A stretch of 64,000 nt of DNA from CBDFGS01 sp965247255 (GTDB lineage Bacteria > Chloroflexota > Dehalococcoidia > Lucifugimonadales > CAUZJF01), in NCBI GenBank assembly GCA_965247255.1, contig CBDFGS010000012.1, positions 248,001 through 312,000 on the forward strand, written 5' to 3'. The notes below the pieces were generated by a model, which worked only from the letters and a program-made list of their open reading frames with translations, was not told where the DNA came from and did not search any database. Made by a program: the position numbers and the translations under genes. Shown here piece after piece: positions 25,406 through 34,567 of this stretch. How positions within the stretch are numbered: the stretch's first letter is position 1; each line of letters starts with the position of its first letter.

Positions 25406-25534
25406 CGGTCGGCCCGCGGCTTACACCGCATCCTCAAGGTCTCGCGCACCATCGCCGACCTGGCAGGGTCGGAGACCATAGGCATACCGCATCTGGCGGA
25501 GACGCTCCAGTACCGCCCAACGGCGCTGGTGTAG
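25406..25534 (+). pseudogene. comM: C-terminal remnant of a ComM/YifB Mg-chelatase-like ATPase
   Basis: Forty-two codons between a TGA and a TAG encode SARGLHRILKVSRTIADLAG, then SETIGIPHLAETLQYRP, the well-conserved last helix bundle of ComM/YifB proteins. The preceding 450 or so residues, including the AAA+ motor, are absent. It is therefore a relic. A glutaredoxin-like gene follows 47 bases later. Confidence 0.75.
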
Positions 25535-25581
25535 GTTGCGGTTGAGCGCACGTCGCGGCAAAAACCTGTAAGGAGAACACC

Positions 25582-25824
25582 ATGAAACCCAAGATCAAAG
25601 TCTACGGCGCCAAGACCTGCTCTGACACGCGCCGGGCACGCCAGTTCCTGGATGAGCGCAAAATCCCATACGCGTGGTTCGACGTGGACGAGGACTCTGA
25701 AGCGCTCGAGCTGATCAAGAGCGTGAACAACGGCAACCGCACGACACCGACGATCTTCTTTGAGGACGGCAGCGTCGTATTCGAGCCGAGCAACGAGGCG
25801 CTCGCCGAGAAGCTAGGACTTTAG
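25582..25824 (+). CDS. Glutaredoxin-like protein with a monothiol CSDT site
   Basis: An 80-residue protein with the glutaredoxin/NrdH fold: VYGAKTCSDTRRARQFL at the N-terminus, a middle strand YAWFDVDED, then the cis-Pro segment NRTTPTIFFEDG and a final helix PSNEALAEKLG. The active site is CSDT, with only the N-terminal Cys, so it would act by a monothiol mechanism. AAGGAG lies about eight bases before the ATG. Confidence 0.85.
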   Translation: MKPKIKVYGAKTCSDTRRARQFLDERKIPYAWFDVDEDSEALELIKSVNNGNRTTPTIFFEDGSVVFEPSNEALAEKLGL

Positions 25825-25857
25825 GAGACCCGGCGAGTCGAACGCTCCGCCACCGGT

Positions 25858-26685
25858 CTACCCAGCAGCCCGCAGCGCAAGCGCGCGCCCCTGCCAGTCC
25901 CACTCCGGCTCCACCGCCACCCTCAGATGCGCGAATATCGTAGGCGGCACGTCCACCGTCACGGGCGGCGGCTCGATCGGACCGCGCACGACGGACTGCC
26001 CGCTGACGATCAGGAACACCGTGCGGTGTGCCGGTACGTCGTCGCCGTGCCGGGCCTTGGGGGCGCCGGGCTCCTTGACATCGTCCCCGCCGTGGTCCGT
26101 GCTCACGACGATGAGCCAGTCCTCCTCGGCGTAGGTATTCCGCTTCTTGATCGCACCCAGGACCCTCCCGATCAACGCGTCTACCCCGCTGATCGCAGCC
26201 AGGTAATCTGGGCTCGGCCCGTATCCGTGGAGGTGGCCCGCGTGGTCGACGTCATCGAAATGCAGGAACGTCGCGTCCGGGTCGTCCTGAGACATCAGCT
26301 CCTCGGCCGCCACTGCGACAGCCGCGCTGGTCTCGAACTCCCTGGCGACGTCGGCGTCTGTAACAATGCTATGGTTTATGGGCGCCCAATGAACGAGGGA
26401 CGCCGTGCGCGCTTCCGGCCGCCCCTCGTTCAGCCTGGTGAACAGGTGAGGGTATCGGTCGAAGCGCGAGCCTTCCATCGAGTTGCCGGTCACGCCGTGC
26501 TTATCACTCCAGACGCCGGTCAGCATGCTGGCCCAGCACGGCCCGCTCTTGGTAAGACGGTTGGTCTGTGCCTCGAAGCTGAAGGCGCCGCCGTGCTGCA
26601 GTGCGTCGAGGTTGGGGGTCAGGGCCGCCTGCACCCCATCCGGGCGGCAGCCGTCGATCCCAACAAGCAGTGCCTTAGGCTTCAT
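25858..26685 (-). CDS. Alkaline-phosphatase-superfamily phosphodiesterase
   Basis: A 275-residue protein of the type I phosphodiesterase/nucleotide pyrophosphatase group. Metal ligands: LLVGIDGCRPD at the N-terminus, the nucleophile region TKSGPCWASMLTG (Ser or Thr), HFDDVDHAGHLHG, and STDHGGDD. A C-terminal His region contains ARHGDD. The start at 26685 overlaps the preceding DedA-type gene by 11 bases, so they are probably cotranscribed. The substrate is unknown; nucleotide or lipid phosphodiesters are both plausible. Confidence 0.85.
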   Translation of the reverse strand: MKPKALLVGIDGCRPDGVQAALTPNLDALQHGGAFSFEAQTNRLTKSGPCWASMLTGVWSDKHGVTGNSMEGSRFDRYPHLFTRLNEGRPEARTASLVHWAPINHSIVTDADVAREFETSAAVAVAAEELMSQDDPDATFLHFDDVDHAGHLHGYGPSPDYLAAISGVDALIGRVLGAIKKRNTYAEEDWLIVVSTDHGGDDVKEPGAPKARHGDDVPAHRTVFLIVSGQSVVRGPIEPPPVTVDVPPTIFAHLRVAVEPEWDWQGRALALRAAG

Positions 26686-27325
26686 CTTCGCTCCCCGTGG
26701 GTGTCGCCTCCGCCGGTAACCGCGAGGTGCCGCCCAAACCGCGGCGGTGTGCGTAGGCAAGCGCCACTACCGCCGCTATAACTGCCCCTCCAACGGCCAC
26801 AGTAATCACGCCGAAGTTCGCGGATATGAAGTCCTGTATCTCCTCGCCGAACAGGTACACCAGCACGCCGAGCGTTACGAATCGCGCCCCCCTTCCGACC
26901 AGCGACGCGATTATGAAGGTGCGCCTGTCGAGGTCCAGCACTCCGGCCGATATGGCGAACACCTTGTACGGCAGCGGTGTAAACGCGGCGACCAGGATCG
27001 CCCAGCTGCCGTATCTGTTGAACAGACGCTCGGTTGCCAGGACCTTGGACTCGGAGACGTAACGGTAGAGGAGTGGCCGGCCGAATCTCCGGCCTAGCCA
27101 GTGTCCGACCAGCGCGCCCGCAACCGAGAATAACGCCACCATTATCCCGAGCCATATCGCCAGGTGCGGCTGTAGAATTGCGATGCCCACGAGCAGAGGG
27201 TCGGGTGGGATTGGGAAGAAGATTGCCTCGGCGAACGAGGCTACAGCGAGAATAAGTATGGCCCACTCGCTGGTAGCGAAGCCGACTACCCACTCGGAGA
27301 GCTCATGCAGCAGCGGGAAGACCCC
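26675..27325 (-). CDS. DedA/VTT-domain membrane protein (start unclear)
   Basis: A multi-pass protein of the DedA (SNARE-associated, VTT) family, probably a lipid scramblase or flippase by homology. FFPIPPDPLLVG and RFGRPLLYRYV followed by RYGSWAILVAAFTPLPYKVFAISAG are characteristic. Family-like coding (HELSEWVVGFATSEWAILIL) continues upstream of the first GTG at 27190 to a TGA at 27326, with no ATG, GTG or TTG in between. The start may be CTG, or there is a frameshift or error near 27320. It follows pxpC and overlaps the next gene. Confidence 0.8.
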   Translation of the reverse strand, partial: GVFPLLHELSEWVVGFATSEWAILILAVASFAEAIFFPIPPDPLLVGIAILQPHLAIWLGIMVALFSVAGALVGHWLGRRFGRPLLYRYVSESKVLATERLFNRYGSWAILVAAFTPLPYKVFAISAGVLDLDRRTFIIASLVGRGARFVTLGVLVYLFGEEIQDFISANFGVITVAVGGAVIAAVVALAYAHRRGLGGTSRLPAEATPTGSEDEA

Positions 27326-27402
27326 TCAAACCGAAACGGGATTGCCCGGGTACCATGTCACGTGCCGGGCGGACCAGCACGACTTGCGGCGTGCGACTAG
27401 CC

Positions 27403-28551
27403 TCAGCCTCCAACGCGCACCTCCACGTCGAACTCGAACGACTCCCCTTCAACGGTAGCTCGTATCCGCTGGCTGGAGCTACGTGAGCTGCGCCCGTTCG
27501 ACCCCGGGTCCGAGAGCGCCTCGCCCTCCTGGCCCACCGCCTCGTAGCCATCTCCGTCCACCCACACGCTCAGACCCCCCAACGGGTCTAGCGCTGCTGC
27601 GCTTCCACTTGCGATTGCGGCGAGGACGGCCTCTCGCTCCCTAAGCACCTGCTGTGCGTCCTCAACCGTCACCCCCTTGAAGTTGACCGAGTGGCCCGGC
27701 AGCGCCTGGGCCAGCCTTCCAATGTCAGCGGAGATCACCGTGGCGATCTTGGCGTATCCCCCGGTAGTTCCCCTGTCGGCCATCAGCACCCGTGGCGCCC
27801 CATCCCCCGGCACCTGAATCCCACCCGGCGGGTTCCCGTCGGACACGATATCGGACCCAGACAACGGTTCGAGAACGGGACCATCCAGCCGATACCCCAT
27901 CCGATCGGACTCGGCGCCTACAACGAACATCGAGCTTGTGAAGCTCCATGTCGTCTCGGGGCTAAACGCCGTGTGCTGGGGGCCGAGGACCACCCTGATT
28001 TCGTGCCAGTCGCCGTAGGCCGGCGTCGCGAACCCTTGAGGCAGCCGTCGGTCGATGACTTCGACCTCAGGGTCGGTGGACAGCGCCGGCAGGACATCGC
28101 CGGCCCTCAAGGCGCGGCCCCGGAAGCCGCCGAAGCCCGCCGATATGTAGGTGGACCGGCTCCCCATGACCTCCGGCACGTCGATCCCGCCGGCGACGGC
28201 TAGGTACGCGCGCACGCCATCGCGTAGCTCGTCGAACGTGAGCTCGTCCCCCGGCGCCACCTCCACCGTCTGCCACCTTGGCATGGGCTCCCCGCCGAGC
28301 CGTGCGTCCAGATCGGCGCCTGTTGTGGCGATACGCGTTTCGGACAGAAAACGAATCCCAGGCCCCGCCACCGTGATCTCGAGACAGGCGGCATTATCGT
28401 CGTTTCCCACCAGCAGGTTCGCGGCCCGCAGGGCGAACACGTCCATCGCGCCGGACACGGGGACCCCGTAGCGCTGATATCCGTAGCGCCCGCGGTCCTG
28501 GACCGTGGTCAACATGCCGGGGGCGGTGATTTCCAGAGTTTCCGCGCTCAC
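27403..28551 (-). CDS. pxpC: 5-oxoprolinase subunit C (biotin-dependent carboxyltransferase-like)
   Basis: A 382-residue protein of the PxpC/KipA family. N-terminal TLEITAPGMLTTVQDRGR, RYGVPVSGAMD, AANLLVGND, LEITVAGP and later PPGGIQVPGDGAPRVLMADR plus TTGGYAKIATV are diagnostic. With PxpA and PxpB it forms the ATP-dependent 5-oxoprolinase that opens pyroglutamate to glutamate. The GTG start at 28551 overlaps the pxpB stop by four bases (GTGA); the open frame further upstream is not family-like. The C-terminal 50 residues are longer than usual and Ser/Arg-rich. Confidence 0.93.
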   Translation of the reverse strand: MSAETLEITAPGMLTTVQDRGRYGYQRYGVPVSGAMDVFALRAANLLVGNDDNAACLEITVAGPGIRFLSETRIATTGADLDARLGGEPMPRWQTVEVAPGDELTFDELRDGVRAYLAVAGGIDVPEVMGSRSTYISAGFGGFRGRALRAGDVLPALSTDPEVEVIDRRLPQGFATPAYGDWHEIRVVLGPQHTAFSPETTWSFTSSMFVVGAESDRMGYRLDGPVLEPLSGSDIVSDGNPPGGIQVPGDGAPRVLMADRGTTGGYAKIATVISADIGRLAQALPGHSVNFKGVTVEDAQQVLREREAVLAAIASGSAAALDPLGGLSVWVDGDGYEAVGQEGEALSDPGSNGRSSRSSSQRIRATVEGESFEFDVEVRVGG

Positions 28552-29285
28552 TGCGTTAACGATTTCTCCACTGCATACTCGCCGTTCTCGACGCTTCGAC
28601 CGATGCTGGCGTAGTCCTCTTCGCCGTCCAGCGGCACGAAGCGGACGTAGTCTCCGGCCGCGATCAGCGAAGGCGGCTCGCTCTCCGCATCGAACAGTCT
28701 CAGCGGTGTGCGCCCTATCAGCCTCCACCCTCCCGGGCTCGATATCGGGTACACGCCGGTTTGGCTCTCAGCGATTCCGACCGAGCCCGCCGGAATCTCC
28801 GATCGGGGTGTGGATAGCCGCGGGGTGACGAGCTGCTCCGGCAGCCCTCCCAAATACGGGAATCCGGGGGTGAATCCCATCATGTAGACGAGATAGTCAG
28901 TGCCGGAGTGGACGGCCACAACCTCTTCAGGGCTCAGACCCGCGTGCTCGGCCACCGAGTCCAGGTCAGGCCCATACTCCCCTCCATAGAGTGCCGGCAC
29001 GTGTACGACACTCGAGCCCTCGGCCGCGCCTTCGCCGGCCGCCGGCTCAATCTCCGACAGCGCCATCTGCAGTTCGCTCAGCGAGACCTTGGCGGGATCG
29101 TACTGGACCATGAGCGACCGGTAGGTAGGCACGAGGTCTACGACCCCGGCCAAATCACGGGACTCGATCGCACGCATCAGCTCGTGGACCCTGCCGTTGA
29201 TCTCGGGGCTGATAGCGTCGCCCAACTCGACGACCAGGGTCTGGTCGCCTGCCGGCAGGTAGGTTGGACTCTGTTGGTGTATCAA
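28548..29285 (-). CDS. pxpB: 5-oxoprolinase subunit B
   Basis: A 245-residue protein of the PxpB/KipI family. Hallmarks are VPTYRSLMVQYDP, VHVPALYGGEYGPDL, YLVYMMGFTPGFPYLGGL, PRLSTPRSEIPAGSVGIA and GVYPISSPGGWRLIGRTPL. TTG start at 29285; the gap to pxpA is 45 bases and the overlap with pxpC four bases. A complete pxpABC set in order A-B-C strongly supports pyroglutamate catabolism. Confidence 0.94.
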   Translation of the reverse strand: MIHQQSPTYLPAGDQTLVVELGDAISPEINGRVHELMRAIESRDLAGVVDLVPTYRSLMVQYDPAKVSLSELQMALSEIEPAAGEGAAEGSSVVHVPALYGGEYGPDLDSVAEHAGLSPEEVVAVHSGTDYLVYMMGFTPGFPYLGGLPEQLVTPRLSTPRSEIPAGSVGIAESQTGVYPISSPGGWRLIGRTPLRLFDAESEPPSLIAAGDYVRFVPLDGEEDYASIGRSVENGEYAVEKSLTQ

Positions 29286-29330
29286 GGCATCGTCGCTATC
29301 CGAGGGACTGGCGGAGTCCGGTCCGGCTGG

Positions 29331-30119
29331 TCACACGAGCTGGCCTAGCGGCACCACCTCGACGCCCGCGCCTTCCAGCTCCTTCCGCAATGCCGCCGCC
29401 ATCTCCACCGCGCCGGCGGTGTCCCCGTGGAGGCAAAGGCTGTCGGCCTGCACTTCGACCATTTCGCCGCTTATGGCCTTGGTTGCCCCATCGGCGACCA
29501 GCCCGAGCCCTCGCTGCACTACCTCGTCGACATCCTCGATTACCGCTCCAGGCAGCGATCTCGAGACCAGCGTTCCGTCGGGGTTCAAAGCGCGGTCTGC
29601 AAACGCCTCGCGCGCCACCCTCAGGCCCATCTCCTCCGCTATCGCGACCCACGGGGAGCCCGCAAGCGCCACCATCGCCATCTCAGGGTCCACCTCGAGA
29701 ACGGCCTCGCAAATCGCGCGGGCGAGACCCTCGTCTCCGACCGCCTGGTTGTAAAGAGCCCCATGCGGCTTGACGTGCTGCAGCTTCTGATCACGGGTGA
29801 ACGCCCGGAGCGCGCCGATCTGGTACACCATGTCGTCCCTCACCTCCTCCGGCGAGAGTGACATGTTCCTGCGCCCGAAGCCCACCAGGTCGGGAAAGCT
29901 CGGGTGGGCGCCGACGGCCACGCCGTTCTCCTCGGCCAGCCTCACGGTGCGCCGCATCCACGTTGGGTCGCCGGCGTGAAATCCACAGGCGATGTTGGCC
30001 GAGCTGACGTGCTTGATGACCTGCTCGTCCAGGCCCATCTTGTACATCCCGAAGCTCTCGCCCATATCACAGTTCAGGTCTATCTTGGTCGCCAAGCGCG
30101 GCCTCCCATCGACGAGCAC
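29331..30119 (-). CDS. pxpA: 5-oxoprolinase subunit A (LamB/YcsF family)
   Basis: A 262-residue protein with the LamB/YcsF signature KIDLNCDMGESFG, SSANIACGFHAGDP, GVAVGAHPSFPDLVGFGRR, HVKPHGALYN, and a C-terminal LCLHGDTAGAVEMA. Length is as expected. Start is GTG at 30119; a TTG eight codons later would remove a short non-conserved lead. First gene of the pxpABC operon, 56 bases after a nuclease gene on the same strand. Confidence 0.94.
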   Translation of the reverse strand: MLVDGRPRLATKIDLNCDMGESFGMYKMGLDEQVIKHVSSANIACGFHAGDPTWMRRTVRLAEENGVAVGAHPSFPDLVGFGRRNMSLSPEEVRDDMVYQIGALRAFTRDQKLQHVKPHGALYNQAVGDEGLARAICEAVLEVDPEMAMVALAGSPWVAIAEEMGLRVAREAFADRALNPDGTLVSRSLPGAVIEDVDEVVQRGLGLVADGATKAISGEMVEVQADSLCLHGDTAGAVEMAAALRKELEGAGVEVVPLGQLV

Positions 30120-30175
30120 GCTAGCAGATATTATATAGGTAGCCGAACAGCCCTACCAAGTCCGCTCGCCCGTCT

Positions 30176-30667
30176 CTACCACAGGCACCCCACACCCTTC
30201 GACCGCGCCTCCGTCTCAACCCCAACGAGCAGGTCGCGATGCTGCCCGTCTTCCCTCCAGGCTACGGCAAGTCCCTCACGCAGGATAATCTCGTCGATGC
30301 TCTCGCCTGACTTCGTATACGCGTACCCCAGCCTGCGGTCGAATCGGTCGCGCGCCCGCGGCCCTGGCTCAAGCCGCACCGTGTCTCCGGCGAGCTCCCT
30401 TAACCGTTCGGTTGCCTCGGCCGCGCAGCGCTCACCCACCTCCGGCGCGTCGTATCCGAACGGCCTAACGCGTTCCTCTCGAGAGACGAAGGTGTCGCCG
30501 TCGATTATTCTCGAAACCGGCACGGTGTCGCAGTCGACGCAACAGAGCTGCGTCGTGCATCCGGCGCCGAGCAGGTCGGGCAGCAGCGTGAGCAACGCAA
30601 ATAGCGCCACGACGACGAATACTGTCGCCAGGATGAGGTGATAGACGTTCCGGACGAGCTTCTTCAC
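30176..30667 (-). CDS. Membrane-anchored thermonuclease-like (SNase) protein
   Basis: A 163-residue protein with one N-terminal membrane helix (about residues 10-35) and a staphylococcal-nuclease domain. The catalytic positions are kept: RIIDGDTF, R68 and E76 in RPFGYDAPE, and R111 in DRFDRRLGYAY. The segment between helix and domain has four Cys (CTTQLCCVDC), unusual for the family, which may form disulfides or bind metal. An extracytoplasmic nuclease is likely. Confidence 0.85.
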   Translation of the reverse strand: MKKLVRNVYHLILATVFVVVALFALLTLLPDLLGAGCTTQLCCVDCDTVPVSRIIDGDTFVSREERVRPFGYDAPEVGERCAAEATERLRELAGDTVRLEPGPRARDRFDRRLGYAYTKSGESIDEIILREGLAVAWREDGQHRDLLVGVETEARSKGVGCLW

Positions 30668-30713
30668 CGCGGAGCTGCTCGCTTCAACTGCCTACGATGG
30701 TGTAACCGCAAGG

Positions 30714-32069
30714 CTACAAGAACGGCACCGGCACCCGATCGCCGTGCCAGGGGAACGCGTACGTGGGCCGGTTCACGAAGCGGCGCATGACGATGTCGAG
30801 CCGGACCGACGACGACGGCGGAAGGTGAACCGAGAAGTACTTTTCGTCCACGCGCAGTACATTCTCCGTCGCGGGCCACTCCGCTCTGGCAGCGGAGGCC
30901 GGGTTTGAGGGCAGTCCCTCACGGCTCTGCCCGCCGTACCGGACCTCCGAGACCTGATGCTCGCCGAAAGCGCCTGCTTGCACGATCACGTTTCTGGCCG
31001 CTGCATTGCTGAGGTTCACCAGGTGGACCCCCGTGCTCTCGGCGTCCAGCTTGTACACCAGGGCCGCCACGTCCTGGGGGAGGCCAGCTCTGCCGCGGTC
31101 CTCGTCGAAGTACCGGACCTGCGCCCGGAGAAGCCCGCCGCGGTAGATGTTCTGCGGCGTGCCCATCGTGACCATAATCAGGCCCTTGGAGATTGTCGCC
31201 TGGGGTGGCCAGAAGGCGTCTTTCGCCTTGGTCTCCAGGTCGCGAGGGTCGGAGCGCATCGCCTCCAGCTTCCGCACCACGCTATCGTACTCAGCCCTGA
31301 GCATCTGCTCGGGCCAGCCGGGGTTCTTGCCGTCGTAGTACTGGAACCGGGCGCGCTCGGGCTCTCCCGCCCCCTTGTCCGAACCGCCGGTGGCGAGGTT
31401 CCAGTCCAGCGATTTCGAGCCGTCCCGTACGGTCTCGAGCATCTCGTAGTCGTCTTGCGCCATGGAAGCGTGCCACAGATGGGCGAGCTCCCGGGGGTTC
31501 ATCGGCTTGAACTCGGTCCAACCGTCCTGGCCGTGCCTGTACGGCACCATCAGCTCGCCGTCCTGAGTAACCGACTGGTCGAGCAGCAGCTTCAGCTGGG
31601 AGCGCAGCAAATCGAGGTAGCGGGCGTCTCCGGTCAACAGGTGAGCGCACTGTGCGCCGATGCAGAGCGAGCCGAGGAGCAAGTCTCCCGGGCCGGCCCT
31701 GCCGCAGTCCCAGCCCCACGCCCCACCCCACCACTGGCCATCGCGTTGCTCGCCTATCTTCCCCGTGGGTCCGACGTTGTCGGGCACGATGCCGCCATTC
31801 TTGTGAGTCCTGTCCATCCAGGCCTCGACGTAGTCCAGCACCCACTGCTTGTATTGGTCGTGACCCGTGTACAGGTACGCGTTGGTCACCAGCGCCGTCG
31901 CCGCCAGGTTCATCGGGACGTCGCCGTTCAGGACTACTCGGTCAAACAGCGCCGAGACCTGATTCCTTCGTTTGGGGTCCTCATGCCAGTCAGGCTCCAG
32001 GTCCCTCACAAGGGGGTACAGAGTCGTGGTGGTGGGTGGCCGCCCCGGAGGCTTCTCCTTCCTCCTAAG
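30714..32069 (-). pseudogene. 3' part of a large gene split by IS copy 2
   Basis: About 450 codons that begin inside the IS boundary and end at a TAG. The text is rich in Trp and aromatic residues (NLAATALVTNAYLYTGHDQY, WWGGAWGWDCGRAGPGD, HLLTGDARYLDLL) with helical hairpin spacing, like the (alpha/alpha)6 barrels of some glycoside hydrolases and lyases, followed by a beta-rich C-terminus. Removing the IS and one CTAAG joins it in frame to the part at 33774-34429, giving a 668-residue protein. Function not recognised. Confidence 0.75.
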
Positions 32070-33773
32070 CCCGAATCCACCGAAGGACACCGATGGACGG
32101 CGTGAGGGCAGCGGAAGGGGGTGGGTGAGGGAGCTACAGGGGAGATGGCCTGGGGTCTTGGGGTAGATGGGAGGCCGGCGGGCGGTCTTCAGTGGCCGCA
32201 CAGGGCCCCTAAGGCCCTATGCGGGAGTTGCGATGCGCGGGAAGGCGAGAGGATACGCAGCAGGGGACTCTCGCGACCGGGGTGGCGCGAGATTGCGGGG
32301 ACGTTGGGTCAGTTGCAGGCTGGCCGTCAGGCCGGGAACGGAATGGCTTGCAGCCGGGCCAAGGCGCGAGTGAACTGGGTTTCCCAAGGCCAGCGCCGGG
32401 GGAGATGCAAAGTGAGGCGGCGCGCCGAGCGGGTGATCCGTCCCACCAGAGCGAAGACCCGCCGCCTGAGGGTCTTGGTGATCACGGTCCGCTCGCCCAG
32501 ACCAATCCGCGCCGTCCAGCGGGCCAGGTTATGCGCCATCACCTGGACCGCCAGCCAGGCGCCGTTGGCGGCGAAGCGCGCCGACGGCATGTGGTTCAGC
32601 CCGACGCCGTACTTGAGGTCGCGTATGGCGTTCTCGACCTCGGCGTGGCGGCGATGATCGGCCTCCAGTTCCAGCGTCTCCCCATCGCGGTCGGTGATGA
32701 AGGCGTGATAGCTGTATCTGGCGAAGAGGGCGAGCTGGGAACCGGGCGTCGGCTTCACCCGCCGGACAATGAGCCGCACCGGCGCGGCGTCCGGCTTGGT
32801 CTGGAACGGGGTGTAAGTCGTCTCGGCGACATCGGCGGCGCCGTCCATCCAGTAGGGAATGGGAGTCCAGTCCTCCTCTGGTATCGCCTCGATCAGATCC
32901 CGCAGCCTGGCGCGCTGGCGGATGGTGATAGAGAAGCGGACATCCATTTCCCGGCAGGCGGCAACGACAGTGTGGGCGTAGAAGCCGCTGTCGGCCCGCA
33001 CCGTGAGTTGTCCCCTGGCCCCGCCGTAGCGCACCCGCCCCACCGTCTCACGCAGGAAGTGGGCGGCGCCACGGGCGGTGTTGGCCCGGCCCTCGCGCAG
33101 CCGGGACATCAGCACCTCGCCGGTGCCGGCGGCAATGGCCAGCAGCGGGTGATAGCCGCGGGCGCCGGTATAGCCGTGGTGGCGCGCTCCCTCCTTGGCC
33201 AGTCCATAGGTCTCGCAGATGGTCGAGTCCAGGTCGATGGTCAGGGGCGAGTCGCCGGGTCCGGCCCCAGCGGCCCAGGCCCGGGCCAACAACTGGCGGC
33301 TCACGCGGTCGAGTTGACGGACATGCCCCCACCGGAAGCTGCGCAGGAAGGTCCCCAGGGTGGATGGCGCCTTGACCACGCAGCCTAGAACACCAACCGT
33401 CCCACCAGCGCGCAGCGCATCGGCGTCGTCGATGCAGTCGCCGCCTGCCAGCGCGGAAGCGACCAGCGTCAGCATCTTGTCCCCAGTGTTCGCCCGTCCC
33501 GGCGCTCCGCCGAGGTCAAGGTGATGGTCGACGAGTTCCCGCAGGCCCAGGTGCCGGGCTAGGGTGGCCGGCAGGAGCAGGCCGGCATTGGCCACCAGGC
33601 GATGGTCGTCAAAGAGGATGCGGATACGGTCGGGTTTGTTCTGTGGCAGCATCTATTGGGTGCTCCTTGTTTCCGGGCGGGTTTCTGTTCCAAAACCATT
33701 ATCCCAGATTCAGAGGAGCACCCGCTGGCTTCTTCAAGCGCTGTCCCCAAGGACGTCCTTCGGTGGATTCGGG
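32070..33773 (-). mobile_element. IS1380-family insertion sequence, copy 2
   Basis: A 1704-bp copy in reverse orientation, with CTAAG as a perfect direct target duplication on both sides (32065-32069 and 33774-33778). It differs from copies 1 and 3 by at least one base near the left end (GCGCTTG instead of GCCCTTG, outside the transposase). It interrupts a large gene, which indicates a recent insertion. Confidence 0.94.
32327..33652 (-). CDS. IS1380-family DDE transposase (copy 2)
   Basis: A 441-residue transposase with the same protein sequence as copies 1 and 3 and all three DDE positions present. The gene runs opposite to copy 1, so the two form a 14-kb inverted pair around the region 17873-32069. 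That region could flip by recombination between them. Confidence 0.93.
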   Translation of the reverse strand: MLPQNKPDRIRILFDDHRLVANAGLLLPATLARHLGLRELVDHHLDLGGAPGRANTGDKMLTLVASALAGGDCIDDADALRAGGTVGVLGCVVKAPSTLGTFLRSFRWGHVRQLDRVSRQLLARAWAAGAGPGDSPLTIDLDSTICETYGLAKEGARHHGYTGARGYHPLLAIAAGTGEVLMSRLREGRANTARGAAHFLRETVGRVRYGGARGQLTVRADSGFYAHTVVAACREMDVRFSITIRQRARLRDLIEAIPEEDWTPIPYWMDGAADVAETTYTPFQTKPDAAPVRLIVRRVKPTPGSQLALFARYSYHAFITDRDGETLELEADHRRHAEVENAIRDLKYGVGLNHMPSARFAANGAWLAVQVMAHNLARWTARIGLGERTVITKTLRRRVFALVGRITRSARRLTLHLPRRWPWETQFTRALARLQAIPFPA

Positions 33774-34429
33774 CTAAGGTAAGCATTCGTCGGGCGCAGC
33801 ATCAGCGCCGCGTGTTCCCAGGGGGCTCGGAGCACAGGTCCGCGGCTCCCCGTTAGCGGAGACCGTATGACCCGATACCTGGGGTCATAGTTCGGCGCCT
33901 CAGGATCGTCGCCCATATACATGGCAGCGAATCGGATGGCGCGACGAGCGTTCTCGGGAATGGCCGGATAGGCCACGCCGAAGTCGTAGAAAGGCTGGTT
34001 GCCCTCCCCCATGTGAAACCAGTCGCAGTCCCCCAGGTCGGCGGCGTTGTAGTACTCGTTGTGCGTCTGCGCCACGTACCTTTCGTGGTAGATCGGATCG
34101 CCATCCCGGACTACTATGCCGTCGTCGTAGAACCGCGCCGTGGCGTTCCAGTCCCGCAGGGCCGCGTCGAGGAAGTCGTCCCGCGCGCCCACGTAGTACA
34201 GCTGCGCCCTGCCCGAGCGAGTCTCATAAGCGTCGTCGAGAGTAGAAGTATAGAACTGGTCCCCGCCGGGATAGGCGTACGTTCGATCGAATACGTCGAC
34301 GGCATCTTCCATCGTCCGGACCAGCTGACGCTGCACCAGGGCCCACGAAGGGGGTGGCTCTACAACGGTCGCCGTCAGCCCGACCATTCCCGGTATGCTT
34401 ACTGCGGGACCAGGGGTGTTCCAAGCCAT
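33774..34429 (-). pseudogene. 5' part of the large gene split by IS copy 2
   Basis: About 218 codons starting at an ATG at 34429 and running into the IS. The text includes VDVFDRTYAYPGGDQFYTST and NEYYNAADLGDCDWFHMGEG. Before insertion the sequence continued as TAC CTT AGG AGG into the 3' part. In its present state translation would run a few codons into the IS terminal repeat (the residues SPNPPKDVLG are IS-encoded). No signal peptide is seen. Confidence 0.75.
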
Positions 34430-34567
34430 AGCTGCTACTCCTCTTGAGGTGAACTACTGCTAGCGAGAGTCTATAGCCACTCAATCGCCGTGTCTACGTG
34501 ACAATCTCGGTGCGCCGGGCCTCCTGTCAGGGCCGGCGGCGAGGTTCGCCGCTAAGACCTGCTGGGG

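Noticed and set aside
30957..32105. 382-codon forward frame opposite the split gene
   Set aside because: Shadow frame; it runs into the IS terminal repeat and has no family resemblance.
32219..33388. Long open frame (389 codons) on the strand opposite the transposase, repeated in the other IS copies
   Set aside because: It is antisense to an intact transposase with clear DDE motifs; the reading is a GC-rich shadow with no recognisable domain.
16164..33778. Inversion between IS copies 1 and 2 as the cause of the unmatched flanks of copy 1
   Set aside because: Copy 2 has a perfect CTAAG duplication and lies within a gene that rejoins in frame, so its flanks have not been exchanged. A different partner copy is needed.
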